Source: Beijerinckiaceae bacterium
GTDB taxonomy: Bacteria > Pseudomonadota > Alphaproteobacteria > Rhizobiales > Beijerinckiaceae
NCBI GenBank assembly: GCA_024304885.1
Contig: JALJOM010000003.1
Coordinates: 1,584,110 to 1,648,109, forward strand
Direction: 5' to 3'
DNA: 64,000 bases
In this document: piece after piece, positions 42,931 to 51,425 of the stretch
Layout of the letters: every line of letters begins with the position of its first letter
How positions within the stretch are numbered: the stretch's first letter is position 1
The notes under the pieces: generated by a model
What the model was told of the DNA's origin: nothing
Databases searched by the model: none
What the model saw: only the letters and a program-made list of their open reading frames with translations
Position numbers and translations under genes: made by a program

Positions 42931-43626
42931 CGCTCGTCCCTTCGCTTTCGAGCCGATTGCTCGGCGTTTAATGATCGGCCTCGAGGCTCGACCACGAACT
43001 TAGAATGCGCTCGTGCCATCCGACAGTCCGACGCCACCTCCTGAAAGGTGGTCGCGGTCTCGGGGCTGCGATTTGGAGCCCTGTCTTCGGGCCTACGATC
43101 AGTCCATTTGTAGACGGATATTTGTCGTCCTTTAGGCGCTTGCGGCTACGATGGCGTCGTCGAAATGAATTCGACCGGTCGAGCGCCCTGTCCAACTCTC
43201 TCGATGGACTAGGCCGCCATGATGGCAGTCACGGGGCGCGCGATGACGAGACGAAATCCCATGCTCATCACGTTCGATTTGAAAAGACGCCTGGACAAGG
43301 AGTTTTTCGCCCGCTTAGTGTCACAGCTGACCTCGGCATCGGGACCGACGCTTCGGGCTGCGCGCTCGGGGCAGGACCACGGCCCTGCGGCACGGCCCGA
43401 AGTGGTCTTCGGGGCGGGTCTCGCAGGCTATGGCCCTATGCGAATGGCGGTGCTCCAGAATGTGGAGCATTCCCACCGATAGCGCGTCTTTCGGCGAGCC
43501 GGAGAATGGTTCACATTTCGCTGAGGATGATTCGCAACAGCGACCTCGCTATGCGAAAATGCGACAAGCCAGGATCGCCTTGCGCTTTCCGATTCCGCTG
43601 GATCGGAAAGCGCCCGAGAGGGTGTC
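42931..43626. other. 696-bp divergent region with a type II palindrome
   Basis: Region between the VOC gene and the Moco operon. No gene is supported. A type II repeat copy covers about 43507-43615: ATGCGAAAATGCGACAAG, then the hairpin CTTTCCGATTC/GGATCGGAAAG, ending 11 bp before the next start. Promoters of both operons should lie here, but none is clear. No molybdenum-cofactor riboswitch was recognised. Confidence 0.5.
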
Positions 43627-43848
43627 ATGCCGGCCGAGATCGAGATCGGCTTGGTCGAAGCCTATAGCCGAGGCGAGACCACCCGCAAGGAGATCGAGGA
43701 GCGGGCCGGCGAGGCCGTGAGCTTCGGCGCGCATCTCGGCCAGCTGCACGCGCATCGCTTGTCGCTCCCCCGTTTCCCTTCCGATCCGCAGTCGCCGGGC
43801 GTGCAGCTCATCAAGCGCCTCGCGGAAAGAGCGATTCGTGCCGGATGA
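43627..43848 (+). CDS. Small unknown protein at the head of the Moco operon
   Basis: A 73-residue basic/acidic protein: MPAEIEIGLVEAYSRGETTR, then EIEERAGEAVSFGAHLGQLH and a C-terminal helix. It has a faint resemblance to UPF0175-type helix-turn-helix antitoxins (G-x-TTRKEIEER-G), but no toxin partner is present. Its stop overlaps the next gene by 11 bp, so it belongs to that operon. Function unknown. Confidence 0.65.
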   Translation: MPAEIEIGLVEAYSRGETTRKEIEERAGEAVSFGAHLGQLHAHRLSLPRFPSDPQSPGVQLIKRLAERAIRAG

Positions 43849-44986
43849 GGCTCGGGACTTGGGCTTCGCGCGGCTCGTGCCGCTCGGCGACGCCCTGGCC
43901 GCCCTCGAAGCGGCGTGCGCCGAGGTCGCCGCAGTGCGGCTGCGGGTCGGCGACGCCTGCCGCCGCGTGGCTGCCTCTGCGGTCTCGGCACCCGCTCCGG
44001 TGCCCGACCGCGCCATCGCGCTTCGTGACGGCTGGGCCGTCCTCGCGCAGGAAACTCTCGGCGCCTCGTCCTATGCCCCGTGCTTTGCCGCCACGGCCCC
44101 GAGCCTTGTTCGCGCCGGGGACCTTTTGCCCGAAGCGACCGACGCGGTGCTGCCCTTGCCCTTTGTCGATACGTCGGCCTTCCCTTGCGAGATCTACGGC
44201 CCGGTCGCGCCTCTCGAAGGCGCGCGGGGGCGGGGCGCGGACCTCGCTGAAGGGACGCTACTCGTCGATGCCGGCGAGGCGCTTCGGCCGGAGCAGGTTG
44301 CGCTTCTTCGGCTCGCGGGGTTGACCGAGATCGATGTCCGCGCGCCTTCCGTCTCGATCCTTGGCTTGGCGGGCACTCCGAGCCCCGCCGTCGCCTATGT
44401 CGCGGCCGCGGCCGAGCGCGAGGGCGCGAGCGTCAGCGTCGACTCCCCGAATGCGAGCGATCCCGTGGCCCTGGCGCGGACCTTGGCCGCAAAAGATGCC
44501 GATCTCGTCCTCGTCTTCGGTGACTCGAGCTGCGGCGGGACCATCGCGACGGCTGTCAGCGTGGCGGGCGAGGTCCTGGCGCACGGCCTCGCGGTTCGTC
44601 CAGGCGAGAGCATGGGCTGCGGCCTCGTAGCGCGCAGCTCCGCATCGGGTCCGGTCCCCGTCGTCTTCGGTCCGGACCGCCTCGAATGCGCGCTCGCGGC
44701 CTGGCTCTTGCTGGCCAGGCCCTGCCTCGACCGCCTCGCCGGCCGCAAGCCCCGTGAACCCGCCGCCTCTTTGCCGCTCACGCGCAAGATCGTCTCGGCC
44801 CCGGGCATGAGCGATCTCGTCCTGTTGCGGTGCGCGACGGGGGCGCATGGCAAGAGAATGTGGGAACCACTGGCGACGGGTGATATTCCTTGGGGTGTGA
44901 TCCTCGACGCGGAAGCCTGGCGCGTGGTTCCGCCGGACTCGGAAGGATTTCCCGCCTGGCACGAGATTTACGCTCGAGCTCTCTGA
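43838..44986 (+). CDS. Degenerate MoeA-like molybdopterin-binding protein
   Basis: A 382-residue protein (GTG start at 43838) with the overall plan of MoeA, the molybdenum insertase, but with altered key motifs. The DNSAVDGYA box is replaced by DRAIALRDGWAV, the STGDE segment by LGLAGTPSP, the SGGVSxGxxD box by VFGDSSCGG, and the GLPGNPVA box by VVFGPDRLECA. It may bind molybdopterin without catalysing insertion, or act as a chaperone or partner of the two MoeA proteins that follow. Placement directly upstream of MoeA-PBP supports relatedness. Confidence 0.7.
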   Translation: MPDEARDLGFARLVPLGDALAALEAACAEVAAVRLRVGDACRRVAASAVSAPAPVPDRAIALRDGWAVLAQETLGASSYAPCFAATAPSLVRAGDLLPEATDAVLPLPFVDTSAFPCEIYGPVAPLEGARGRGADLAEGTLLVDAGEALRPEQVALLRLAGLTEIDVRAPSVSILGLAGTPSPAVAYVAAAAEREGASVSVDSPNASDPVALARTLAAKDADLVLVFGDSSCGGTIATAVSVAGEVLAHGLAVRPGESMGCGLVARSSASGPVPVVFGPDRLECALAAWLLLARPCLDRLAGRKPREPAASLPLTRKIVSAPGMSDLVLLRCATGAHGKRMWEPLATGDIPWGVILDAEAWRVVPPDSEGFPAWHEIYARAL

Positions 44987-45043
44987 AGCCACCCGAGGGC
45001 GAAAGACGACGATGCGTTCGCAGTCCGGCAAGGCGCGCCTAGA

Positions 45044-47014
45044 ATGAGCGACTTCGCGACCAAGGATCCGAAGGCCCCCGCCGCGCAGGAACAATTCCTC
45101 AGCGTGCTGTCACGCGAGGAGGCCGCGCGCCGGTTCCAAGCCGCGCTCCCTATGCAGCCGCTCGGCGCCGAACGCGTCGCGCTCGGAGCGAGCCTCGGCC
45201 GGATCCTCGCCGAGACGTTGCGGTCCCCGATCGATGTGCCGCCCTTCGATCGCTCGCTGGTGGACGGCTTCGCTGTTCGCGCGGCCGATGTCGCTGCCGC
45301 GAGCGAGACCTCTCCGGTCCGGCTCCGCCTGAATGCCGAGACGATCGCTTGCGGGGTCCTGCCTCGAATCGAGGTGGCGGAGGGGACGGCGACGACCCTT
45401 GCGACCGGCGGCCCGCTTCCCCGCGGGGCCGACGCTGTCGTCATGGTCGAGCACAGCGACCCCGAAGGACCCGACCATGTGCTCGTGCGCCGTGCCGTCG
45501 CCTCCGGCCAGAACATCGGCTTCGCCGGGCACGATGTCGCGCAGGGCGAGACGCTCCTGCGCCGCGGCGCGCGCATCGGCTCCCGCGAGATCGGCATGCT
45601 CGCCGCTTGTGGCATCGCCGAGGTCCCGGTCACCCGCCGGCCACGAGTCGCGGTTCTGTCGACGGGCGACGAGCTGGTGCAGCCTGGCGAGCCATTGCGT
45701 CCCGCGGCCATCTACGATTCGAACGCGCCGGTGATCGCCGCCGCTATCGCCGAGAACGGCGGCGATCCAGTCTCTTTGGGCGCGATCGGCGACGACGAGG
45801 CCGCACTGGAGGATGCCATCCGCGCCGCGTTCGCGGGCTCCGACATGGTGATCCTCTCGGGCGGCACGTCGAAAAGCGCGGGCGACCTCACCGCACGGAT
45901 CGTGTCGCGCCTCGGTGCCCCCGGCATCATCGCCCATGGCGTGGCGCTCAAGCCCGGCAAGCCGCTCTGCCTCGCCGTCGTGGGGGGGAAGCCCGTCGTG
46001 GTCCTGCCGGGCTTCCCGACCTCAGCCATGTTCACCTTCCACGACTTCGTCGTCCCGGTGCTCCGCGCCATGAGCGGGCTGCCCGCAAGGCGCGAGGTCG
46101 AGGTCGAGGCGAATGTGCCGGTGCGAGTCCTCTCCGACCTCGGCCGCACGGAATTCGTGATGGTCGCCCTGGCAAAGGGCTCGCAAGGCTTGAATGCCTT
46201 CCCTCTCGGCAAGGGCTCGGGCTCTGTCTCGGCCTTCGCCCAGGCCGACGGGTTCCTCACGATCCCCGACCTCGCCGACCATGTTCCCGAGCGCAGCCGC
46301 CACGCGGTCACCTTGCTCGATCCCACGAGCGCGGCGCCCGATCTCGTGATCATGGGCTCGCAGTGTATCGGGCTCGAGGTCGTGATCGACCGGCTCGCCG
46401 AGGCGGGCGTGAAGATACGCATCGTCGCGATCGGCAGCCTCGCGGGCCTCGCGGCGGCCAAGCGCGGCGAATGCGACATCGCGCCGATCCATCTGCTCGA
46501 TCCGGAGACGAACCTCTACAATCGTGCGGTCCTCGGCCCAAGCCTCGAGCTCGTCGAAGGCTGGCGGCGCATGCAGGGATTGGTGTTCCGCGAGGGCGAT
46601 CCGCGCTTTACGGCGAAAACCGTCGAGGCGGCGCTTTCCGCAGCGCTCGCCGATCCGGGCTGCCTCATGGTCAATCGCAACCAGGGCGCGGGGACGCGGA
46701 TCCTGATCGATCGCCTTCTCGGCGCGGCCCGGCCGAACGGCTATTGGAACCAGCCTCGCTCGCACAATGCAGTCGCCGCCGCGGTCGCCCAGGGCCGCGC
46801 CGATTGGGGGGTCGCCATCGCACCCGTGGCGGGCGCCTATGGCCTCGGCTTTACGCCCTTGGGCGAGGAGCATTACGATTTCGCGATTCCCCTCGCACGC
46901 AGGGAGGAGCCTGCCGTAAAAAGCTTCATCGAGACTTTGGCGCGCGAGGATGTCCTGCAGGATCTTTGCGACATCGGCTTTTCCCCCGCGACGGACAGGC
47001 CTCCATGCGCGTGA
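45044..47014 (+). CDS. MoeA fused to a periplasmic-binding-protein-like domain
   Basis: Molybdopterin molybdenumtransferase-type protein of 656 residues. The MoeA part (about 20-435) keeps PPFDRSLVDGFAVRA, VAVLSTGDELVQPGE, VILSGGTSKSAGDL and VLPGFPTSAMF. The C-terminal part (about 440-655) is a PBP-like/LysR-substrate domain: LVIMGSQCIGLEVVIDRLAE, KRGECDIAPIHLLDPETN, and NRNQGAGTRILIDRLLG. Such fusions are thought to sense or deliver molybdate or its ligand, although the domain is cytoplasmic. mobB follows with a 10-bp overlap. Confidence 0.9.
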   Translation: MSDFATKDPKAPAAQEQFLSVLSREEAARRFQAALPMQPLGAERVALGASLGRILAETLRSPIDVPPFDRSLVDGFAVRAADVAAASETSPVRLRLNAETIACGVLPRIEVAEGTATTLATGGPLPRGADAVVMVEHSDPEGPDHVLVRRAVASGQNIGFAGHDVAQGETLLRRGARIGSREIGMLAACGIAEVPVTRRPRVAVLSTGDELVQPGEPLRPAAIYDSNAPVIAAAIAENGGDPVSLGAIGDDEAALEDAIRAAFAGSDMVILSGGTSKSAGDLTARIVSRLGAPGIIAHGVALKPGKPLCLAVVGGKPVVVLPGFPTSAMFTFHDFVVPVLRAMSGLPARREVEVEANVPVRVLSDLGRTEFVMVALAKGSQGLNAFPLGKGSGSVSAFAQADGFLTIPDLADHVPERSRHAVTLLDPTSAAPDLVIMGSQCIGLEVVIDRLAEAGVKIRIVAIGSLAGLAAAKRGECDIAPIHLLDPETNLYNRAVLGPSLELVEGWRRMQGLVFREGDPRFTAKTVEAALSAALADPGCLMVNRNQGAGTRILIDRLLGAARPNGYWNQPRSHNAVAAAVAQGRADWGVAIAPVAGAYGLGFTPLGEEHYDFAIPLARREEPAVKSFIETLAREDVLQDLCDIGFSPATDRPPCA

Positions 47015-47544
47015 TCGGTCTCGCCGGATGGAGCGGCGCCGGCAAGACGGTGCTGATCGTGAAGCTCATCCCGCGCTTGCGCGCCTGCGGCCTCACCGTC
47101 TCGACCCTCAAGCATGCGCATCATGCGTTCGATATCGACACGCCCGGCAAGGATTCCTTCCTGCATCGCGAGGCCGGCGCGACCGAGGTGCTCGTCGCCT
47201 CTGCCAATCGCTTCGCGCTCATGCACGAGCTGCGCGGCGCGCCGGAACCCCGCCTCGCCGATCTTCTCGGACGTTTGAGTCCGGTCGATCTCGTCCTCGT
47301 CGAGGGCTACAAGCGCGATCGCCACCCGAAAATCGAGGTTTTTCGCGCGGCGAACGGCAAGCCCTTCCTCTATCCCGACGATCCGACGATCATCGCGCTG
47401 GCGAGCGACACGCGCGAGGGTGCACCTGCCGGCTTGCCGCTTGCCGATCTCGACGATATCGACGCGGTTGTTGCGCTCGCCCGAGATCTCGCGCTGCCGA
47501 TCGAGGAGGTGCTGCAACGTCTCTCAGCCGCCGTTCCGGCCTGA
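47005..47544 (+). CDS. mobB: Molybdopterin-guanine dinucleotide biosynthesis protein MobB
   Basis: P-loop GTPase-like protein that assists MobA in forming the Mo-bis-MGD cofactor. From the ATG at 47005 it has 179 residues: P-loop GLAGWSGAGKTVLIVKLI, STLKHAHHAFDIDTPGKDSF, LVLVEGYKRDRHPKIEVFR. The start lies within the end of the upstream gene (10-bp overlap). mobA itself is not in the window. The presence of MobB implies that enzymes needing MGD, such as formate dehydrogenase, exist elsewhere. Confidence 0.95.
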   Translation: MRVIGLAGWSGAGKTVLIVKLIPRLRACGLTVSTLKHAHHAFDIDTPGKDSFLHREAGATEVLVASANRFALMHELRGAPEPRLADLLGRLSPVDLVLVEGYKRDRHPKIEVFRAANGKPFLYPDDPTIIALASDTREGAPAGLPLADLDDIDAVVALARDLALPIEEVLQRLSAAVPA

Positions 47545-47560
47545 GCATTCGGGAAGATCC

Positions 47561-48931
47561 ATGGCACAGCTCGGCAAGGACATTTTCGTGGCGGGCGAAG
47601 CTCCGATGCCGGTCGGCGAGGCCGTCGCCATGTTGCTCGCACGCATCCCTTGCGTCGAGGGCACCGAGACAGTTCCCCTCATCGAGGCCGAGGGCCGCGT
47701 GCTGGCCCGCGATCTCACGGCGCCGATCGACCTGCCGAGCTTCGACAATTCTGCCGTGGACGGTTACGCCGTACGCTTCTGCGATCTCGCCGCCGGAGCC
47801 GAGACGATCCTCGCCCTTGGCGGTCGGGTCGCCGCGGGCCACGCGCTAGATCACGATGACTTCGGACCGAATCGGTCCAAAGTCATGAACGTGATCGATT
47901 CCAAGAGTCTAGAGCGGGATGCGGGCGGAAAACCGGTAGCCACTTTTCCTCATCCCGCTCTGGCACAGGGCGATCTCGCCGGCAAGGCCGTGCGCATCTT
48001 CACCGGTGCGGCCATGCCCTCGGGATTCGACACTGTCTTCATGCAGGAGGATTGCCGAACGCAGGACGATCGTGCCGTCGTGCTGCCGCCGGGGCTCGCT
48101 GAGGGCGCGAACCGGCGCCTCGCCGGAGAGGATATTCGTGCCGGCGCGGTCGCCCTCGCGAAAGGCCGCACGTTGCGGCCGGAGGATCTCGGGCTCGCCG
48201 CCGCGCTGGGCATCACACATCTCGAGGTACGGCGGAGGCTCACGGCCGCGATATTCTCGACCGGCGACGAGATCGTCGCGCCAGGTAAGCCGCTCGAGGT
48301 GCCCAAGGTCTATGACGCGAACCGTTTCCTTCTGCACGCGCTGTTGCACCGGCTCGGTGTCGCGGTCACCGATCTCGGCATCCTCGTGGACGACGCGCAA
48401 ACGATCGGGACGGCGCTCCGCGAGGCCGCGGCAACGCATGATCTCGTGCTGACGTCCGGCGGCGTCTCGACCGGCGAGGAGGATCACGTCAAGGCGGCGC
48501 TGTCGAATAATGGATCGCTCGTCTTCTGGCGCCTCGCGATCAAGCCCGGCCGGCCGGTCGCTATGGGCATCATCGAGGGCACGCCCTTCGTCGGCCTCCC
48601 CGGCAATCCGGTCGCGGTCTTCATCACCTTCATCGCCGTCGTGCGGCCGCTCGTCGCCGCACTGTGCGGCGCGACCTACGAGCCCGCGCGGTTGCTGCCA
48701 GTGACCTCCGCATTCTCCTACAAGAAAAAGAAGGGCCGCCGCGAGTTCGTCCGCGTGTCGCTGCGCGAGGAGGGACCAGGTGCGTGGGTCGCGGAAAAAT
48801 ATCCTGTCGAGGGCGCCGCCGTCCTCACCTCGCTCACCCGCACCCACGGCCTCGTCGAGCTGCCGGAGGAGGTGACCTCGGTGCAGCCCGGCGATACAGT
48901 CGCCTATGTGGATTACGGCTCGATCCGGTAA
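47561..48931 (+). CDS. moeA: Molybdopterin molybdenumtransferase MoeA with in-frame repeat insert
   Basis: Enzyme inserting molybdenum into adenylated molybdopterin. The 456-residue product is about 40-50 longer than usual, the excess being a palindromic repeat at residues 96-134 (47846-47962). Without it, the flanks DLAAGAETILALGGRVAAG and QGDLAGKAVRIFTGAAMPSG join naturally. Canonical motifs are intact: PSFDNSAVDGYAV, IFSTGDEIVAPG, LTSGGVSTGEEDHV, GLPGNPVAVF, and C-terminal GRREFVRVSL. The insert lies just before the conserved AVRIFTGAAMP, in a surface beta region. The gene lies 16 bp after mobB. Confidence 0.96.
   Translation: MAQLGKDIFVAGEAPMPVGEAVAMLLARIPCVEGTETVPLIEAEGRVLARDLTAPIDLPSFDNSAVDGYAVRFCDLAAGAETILALGGRVAAGHALDHDDFGPNRSKVMNVIDSKSLERDAGGKPVATFPHPALAQGDLAGKAVRIFTGAAMPSGFDTVFMQEDCRTQDDRAVVLPPGLAEGANRRLAGEDIRAGAVALAKGRTLRPEDLGLAAALGITHLEVRRRLTAAIFSTGDEIVAPGKPLEVPKVYDANRFLLHALLHRLGVAVTDLGILVDDAQTIGTALREAAATHDLVLTSGGVSTGEEDHVKAALSNNGSLVFWRLAIKPGRPVAMGIIEGTPFVGLPGNPVAVFITFIAVVRPLVAALCGATYEPARLLPVTSAFSYKKKKGRREFVRVSLREEGPGAWVAEKYPVEGAAVLTSLTRTHGLVELPEEVTSVQPGDTVAYVDYGSIR
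47846..47962 (+). repeat. Type I palindrome inserted in frame in moeA
   Basis: 117 bp, 39 codons, beginning CTAGATCACGATGAC and ending CATCCCGCTCTG. It holds an imperfect palindrome (GGACCGAATCGGTCC and flanking arms) and the pair GAGCGGGATG.../...CATCCCGCTC. The other two frames on this strand stop at once (TAG at 47847, then TGA), and I found stops in all three frames of the opposite strand. Only the moeA frame is open. The peptide starts LDHDDFGPNRSK and ends GGKPVATFPHPAL. Confidence 0.93.
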
Positions 48932-48951
48932 CGGGGGAGGTCGACTTCGCG

Positions 48952-49335
48952 ATGCTCTACCTGTGGGTCATGCTCGGCAGTGCCCTCGGCGGCGGCGCAC
49001 GCTACTGGCTGTCGGGCGTCATAGCCAACCGGATCGGCGAGACCTTTCCCTGGGGCACGATCCTCGTCAATGTCTCGGGCTGCCTCGTCATCGGCTTCTT
49101 TTCGACCCTGACCGGGCCGGACGGCCGCCTTCTCGTCGGCACCGAGGCCCGCCAATTCGTGATGATCGGCCTCTGCGGTGGCTATACGACCTTCTCCTCC
49201 TTCAGCCTGCAGACCCTGAACCTCGTGCGGGACGGTGAATGGCTCTATGCCGGCGCCAACATCGGCGTGTCGATCGTGCTCTGCTTGCTGGCGGTTTGGC
49301 TCGGCCACTTCCTTGCCGTCTCGATCAATCGGTAG
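48952..49335 (+). CDS. crcB: Fluoride channel protein CrcB (Fluc)
   Basis: Dual-topology inner-membrane channel that exports fluoride. The 127-residue product starts at the ATG at 48952 with GGGGGAGG upstream. Four helices and the family motifs are present: GGGARYWLSG near the start, PWGTILVNVSGCLVIGF, and GLCGGYTTFSSFSLQ. It follows moeA by 20 bp. No fluoride riboswitch lies between, so it must depend on operon transcription. DUF190 follows at 14 bp. Confidence 0.96.
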   Translation: MLYLWVMLGSALGGGARYWLSGVIANRIGETFPWGTILVNVSGCLVIGFFSTLTGPDGRLLVGTEARQFVMIGLCGGYTTFSSFSLQTLNLVRDGEWLYAGANIGVSIVLCLLAVWLGHFLAVSINR

Positions 49336-49349
49336 AAGGAAATACGGCC

Positions 49350-49691
49350 ATGCAGATTCCCCGCGACGCCATGCTGCTCCGCATCTTCATCGGCGAGGAC
49401 GACAAGTATCAGCACAAGCCGCTCTACGAGGCGATCGTGTTGAAGGCGCGCGAGCTGCATCTCGCCGGCGCGACGGTGCTACGTGGGCCAATGGGCTATG
49501 GCCATTCGAGCCGGCTCCACACGGCGAAGATCGTGCGGCTCTCCGAGGACTTGCCCTTCGTCATCGAGATCGTGGACAGCGAGGAGAAGATCAATGCCTT
49601 CCTGCCGGTTCTCGATTCTATGATGGGCAACGGCCTCGTCACGCTCGAGAAGGTGCAGGTGCTGCAATATGGGCCGAGCAGTACGCGCTAG
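49350..49691 (+). CDS. DUF190 (PII-like) protein
   Basis: Small cytoplasmic protein (113 residues) with a PII-like ferredoxin fold, the DUF190 family. Signatures: LRIFIGEDDKYQHKPLYEAI, HLAGATVLRGPMGYGHSS, LPFVIEIVDSEEKINAFLP. DUF190 proteins are often linked to crcB or other small-ion channels and may be nucleotide- or ligand-sensing regulators of them, which is inferred from gene neighbourhood. It ends the Moco operon. Confidence 0.95.
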   Translation: MQIPRDAMLLRIFIGEDDKYQHKPLYEAIVLKARELHLAGATVLRGPMGYGHSSRLHTAKIVRLSEDLPFVIEIVDSEEKINAFLPVLDSMMGNGLVTLEKVQVLQYGPSSTR

Positions 49692-49699
49692 TGAAATTT

Positions 49700-49826
49700 T
49701 CAGCGACGTGGATACCACTTCGCATTTCGATCTCGATGTTCCGATAGATCGGCATCGATGCGAAATTGCGACACTACAAGGGTGTAGAGCGGGTTTCCGA
49801 TTCCACCGGATCGGAAACCGCTCTAG
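49700..49826. repeat. Type II mosaic palindrome after the Moco operon
   Basis: It contains CAGCGACGTGGATACCACTT, the box TGCGAAATTGCGACA, and a near-perfect hairpin AGAGCGGGTTTCCGATTC/GGATCGGAAACCGCTCT (49787-49824). It lies between the convergent DUF190 and GST genes and may act as a bidirectional transcript end. Confidence 0.85.
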
Positions 49827-49838
49827 CGTGTCGCCGCG

Positions 49839-50474
49839 TCACGTGGTGCCGAGCGTCGCGAGGTTGTAGCCCTCCTCGCGCAGCACGCGTTGCACGGCAG
49901 GCCGCGCCAGCATCCGCGTGTAGTGCGCTTGCAGGTTCGGGGGCAGGGGGATCTTCGTCTTGTCGGCCCAGAATTCGACATAGAACAGGATCGGGTCCGC
50001 GATCGAGAAAGTCCCGACCACATAGTCCTTGCCCGCGAGCTGCTCGTTCAGGATCTGGAAGCATTTTTCCACGAGCTCGCGGCCGAATGTCCTCACCGCC
50101 TCGTGGTCGGCCTCGTTCTTGGTGAAGGTCGGCGTCGCGAAAATCCGCGCGAAGCCTTGCCCGTGCACCGTCCCGACGACGAAGGCGAGGGTCTCGATCA
50201 CCCGGGTCTCGGCCTCGGCGTCGTCGGGGAGGAGCTTCGCGCGCGGATGCGTCTTGCCGAGCCAGAAGGCGATCGATTGGACTTCCGTCAGCGCGGTGCC
50301 GTCGTCGCGCACGAGCGCGGGAATGGTCGATTTCGGGTTGATCGCGACATAATCCGGCTTGTAATGATCGCCGCCCGGGAGGTTGACGATATAGGCCTCG
50401 AAGGCCTTGTCGAGCTCCTCGAGAATGATGTGAATTCCGGTCGAGCAAGACCCCGGGGTCATGTAGAATTTCAT
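49839..50474 (-). CDS. Glutathione S-transferase family protein
   Basis: Cytoplasmic GST of 211 residues, beta-like. The N-terminal thioredoxin-fold domain has MKFYMTPGSCSTGIHIILEE, with the Ser/Cys of GSCSTG at the active-site turn, the cis-Pro STIPALVRDDGTALTEVQSI and the E-S pair for glutathione. A helical C-terminal domain follows with the N-capping box FSIADPILFYVEFW. Function could be detoxification or isomerisation; the substrate is unknown. It is divergent from the amidohydrolase gene, starts 54 bp apart. Confidence 0.94.
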   Translation of the reverse strand: MKFYMTPGSCSTGIHIILEELDKAFEAYIVNLPGGDHYKPDYVAINPKSTIPALVRDDGTALTEVQSIAFWLGKTHPRAKLLPDDAEAETRVIETLAFVVGTVHGQGFARIFATPTFTKNEADHEAVRTFGRELVEKCFQILNEQLAGKDYVVGTFSIADPILFYVEFWADKTKIPLPPNLQAHYTRMLARPAVQRVLREEGYNLATLGTT

Positions 50475-50527
50475 CGCGTCGCATCCCTATGCCGCCCGGC
50501 CGGGCTGCGGTTTCGCCATGGTCCGGA

Positions 50528-51340
50528 ATGGAGCCGAGCATCTTCCCCGAAGCCGACGCAAGATTCGATCCGGTCGAGCGGATCGAGGGCCGTCTCGATG
50601 CGGGCGTGCTGTTTCTCTGCGATCATGCCTCGAATGTGCTGCCGGCCGCCTATGGCACGCTCGGCCTCGGCGCAGACGCGCTCGGCCGGCACATCGCCTA
50701 TGACATCGGGGCGGCTGGCGTGACGCGCCAGCTCGCCGCGCTGTTCGAAGCGCCGGCGCTGCTCACGCGTTTCTCGCGGCTCCTGATCGACGCCAACCGG
50801 GGTGCCGACGATCCGACCCTCGTCATGCTCCTCTCGGACGGCAAGATCATCCCGGGCAATGCCCATGTCACTGCCGACGAGATCGCCCGCCGGCGCGATG
50901 CCTTCTGGCGGCCCTATCGCGCGGCGATCGGCGCGACGATCGAGGCCATGATCGCGCGCGGCCCCGTGCCCGCGATCGTCTCGATCCATTCCTTCACGCC
51001 GGTCTGGCGGACGACGCCGCGGCCCTGGGAGGTCGGGATTCTCTGGGACCGCGACCCGCGTTTCGCCGCCCCCTTGATCGCGGCGCTCGCTGCCGACGGC
51101 CTCATGGTCGGCGACAACGAGCCCTACGATGGGGCGCTCGTCGGCGATACGCTCGACGAGGAGGTCACCCGGCGCGGCCTCGCCGGTCTCCTGATCGAGA
51201 CGCGCCAGGACCTCGTCGCGAGCGAGGAGGCGGCGCTCGCCTGGGCGGACCGGCTGGCGAGAAGCTTGCGCCCGGTGCTCGCGCGCCCGGACGTGCACGA
51301 GCTTTCCTTCGTGCCGAGCCGGACGGGACGCCATTCGTGA
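50528..51340 (+). CDS. N-formylglutamate amidohydrolase-family protein
   Basis: Zinc hydrolase of the HutG-like family, removing formyl groups from N-formylglutamate or related amides. From the ATG at 50528 it has 270 residues. Motifs: FLCDHASNVLPAAYGTLGL, RLLIDANRGADDPT, IVSIHSFTPVW, and a C-terminal LIETRQDLV with the catalytic Glu. In Rhizobiales it commonly precedes DUF1244 or gapR-like genes. No histidine-degradation genes are in the window, so another formyl-amide substrate is possible. Confidence 0.9.
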   Translation: MEPSIFPEADARFDPVERIEGRLDAGVLFLCDHASNVLPAAYGTLGLGADALGRHIAYDIGAAGVTRQLAALFEAPALLTRFSRLLIDANRGADDPTLVMLLSDGKIIPGNAHVTADEIARRRDAFWRPYRAAIGATIEAMIARGPVPAIVSIHSFTPVWRTTPRPWEVGILWDRDPRFAAPLIAALAADGLMVGDNEPYDGALVGDTLDEEVTRRGLAGLLIETRQDLVASEEAALAWADRLARSLRPVLARPDVHELSFVPSRTGRHS

Positions 51341-51425
51341 CCGATTCGTGGGGATGACCGCGGCCACCGGCTTGACGGCCACAGTCTCGAAACCTTCAAC
51401 TCGTAGGAAGCACGCAGAAACGCGG

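Noticed and set aside
43005-43667. 220-residue open frame in the gap before the Moco operon
   Set aside because: No family, no ribosome site, and it runs through a palindromic repeat and into the next gene in another frame.
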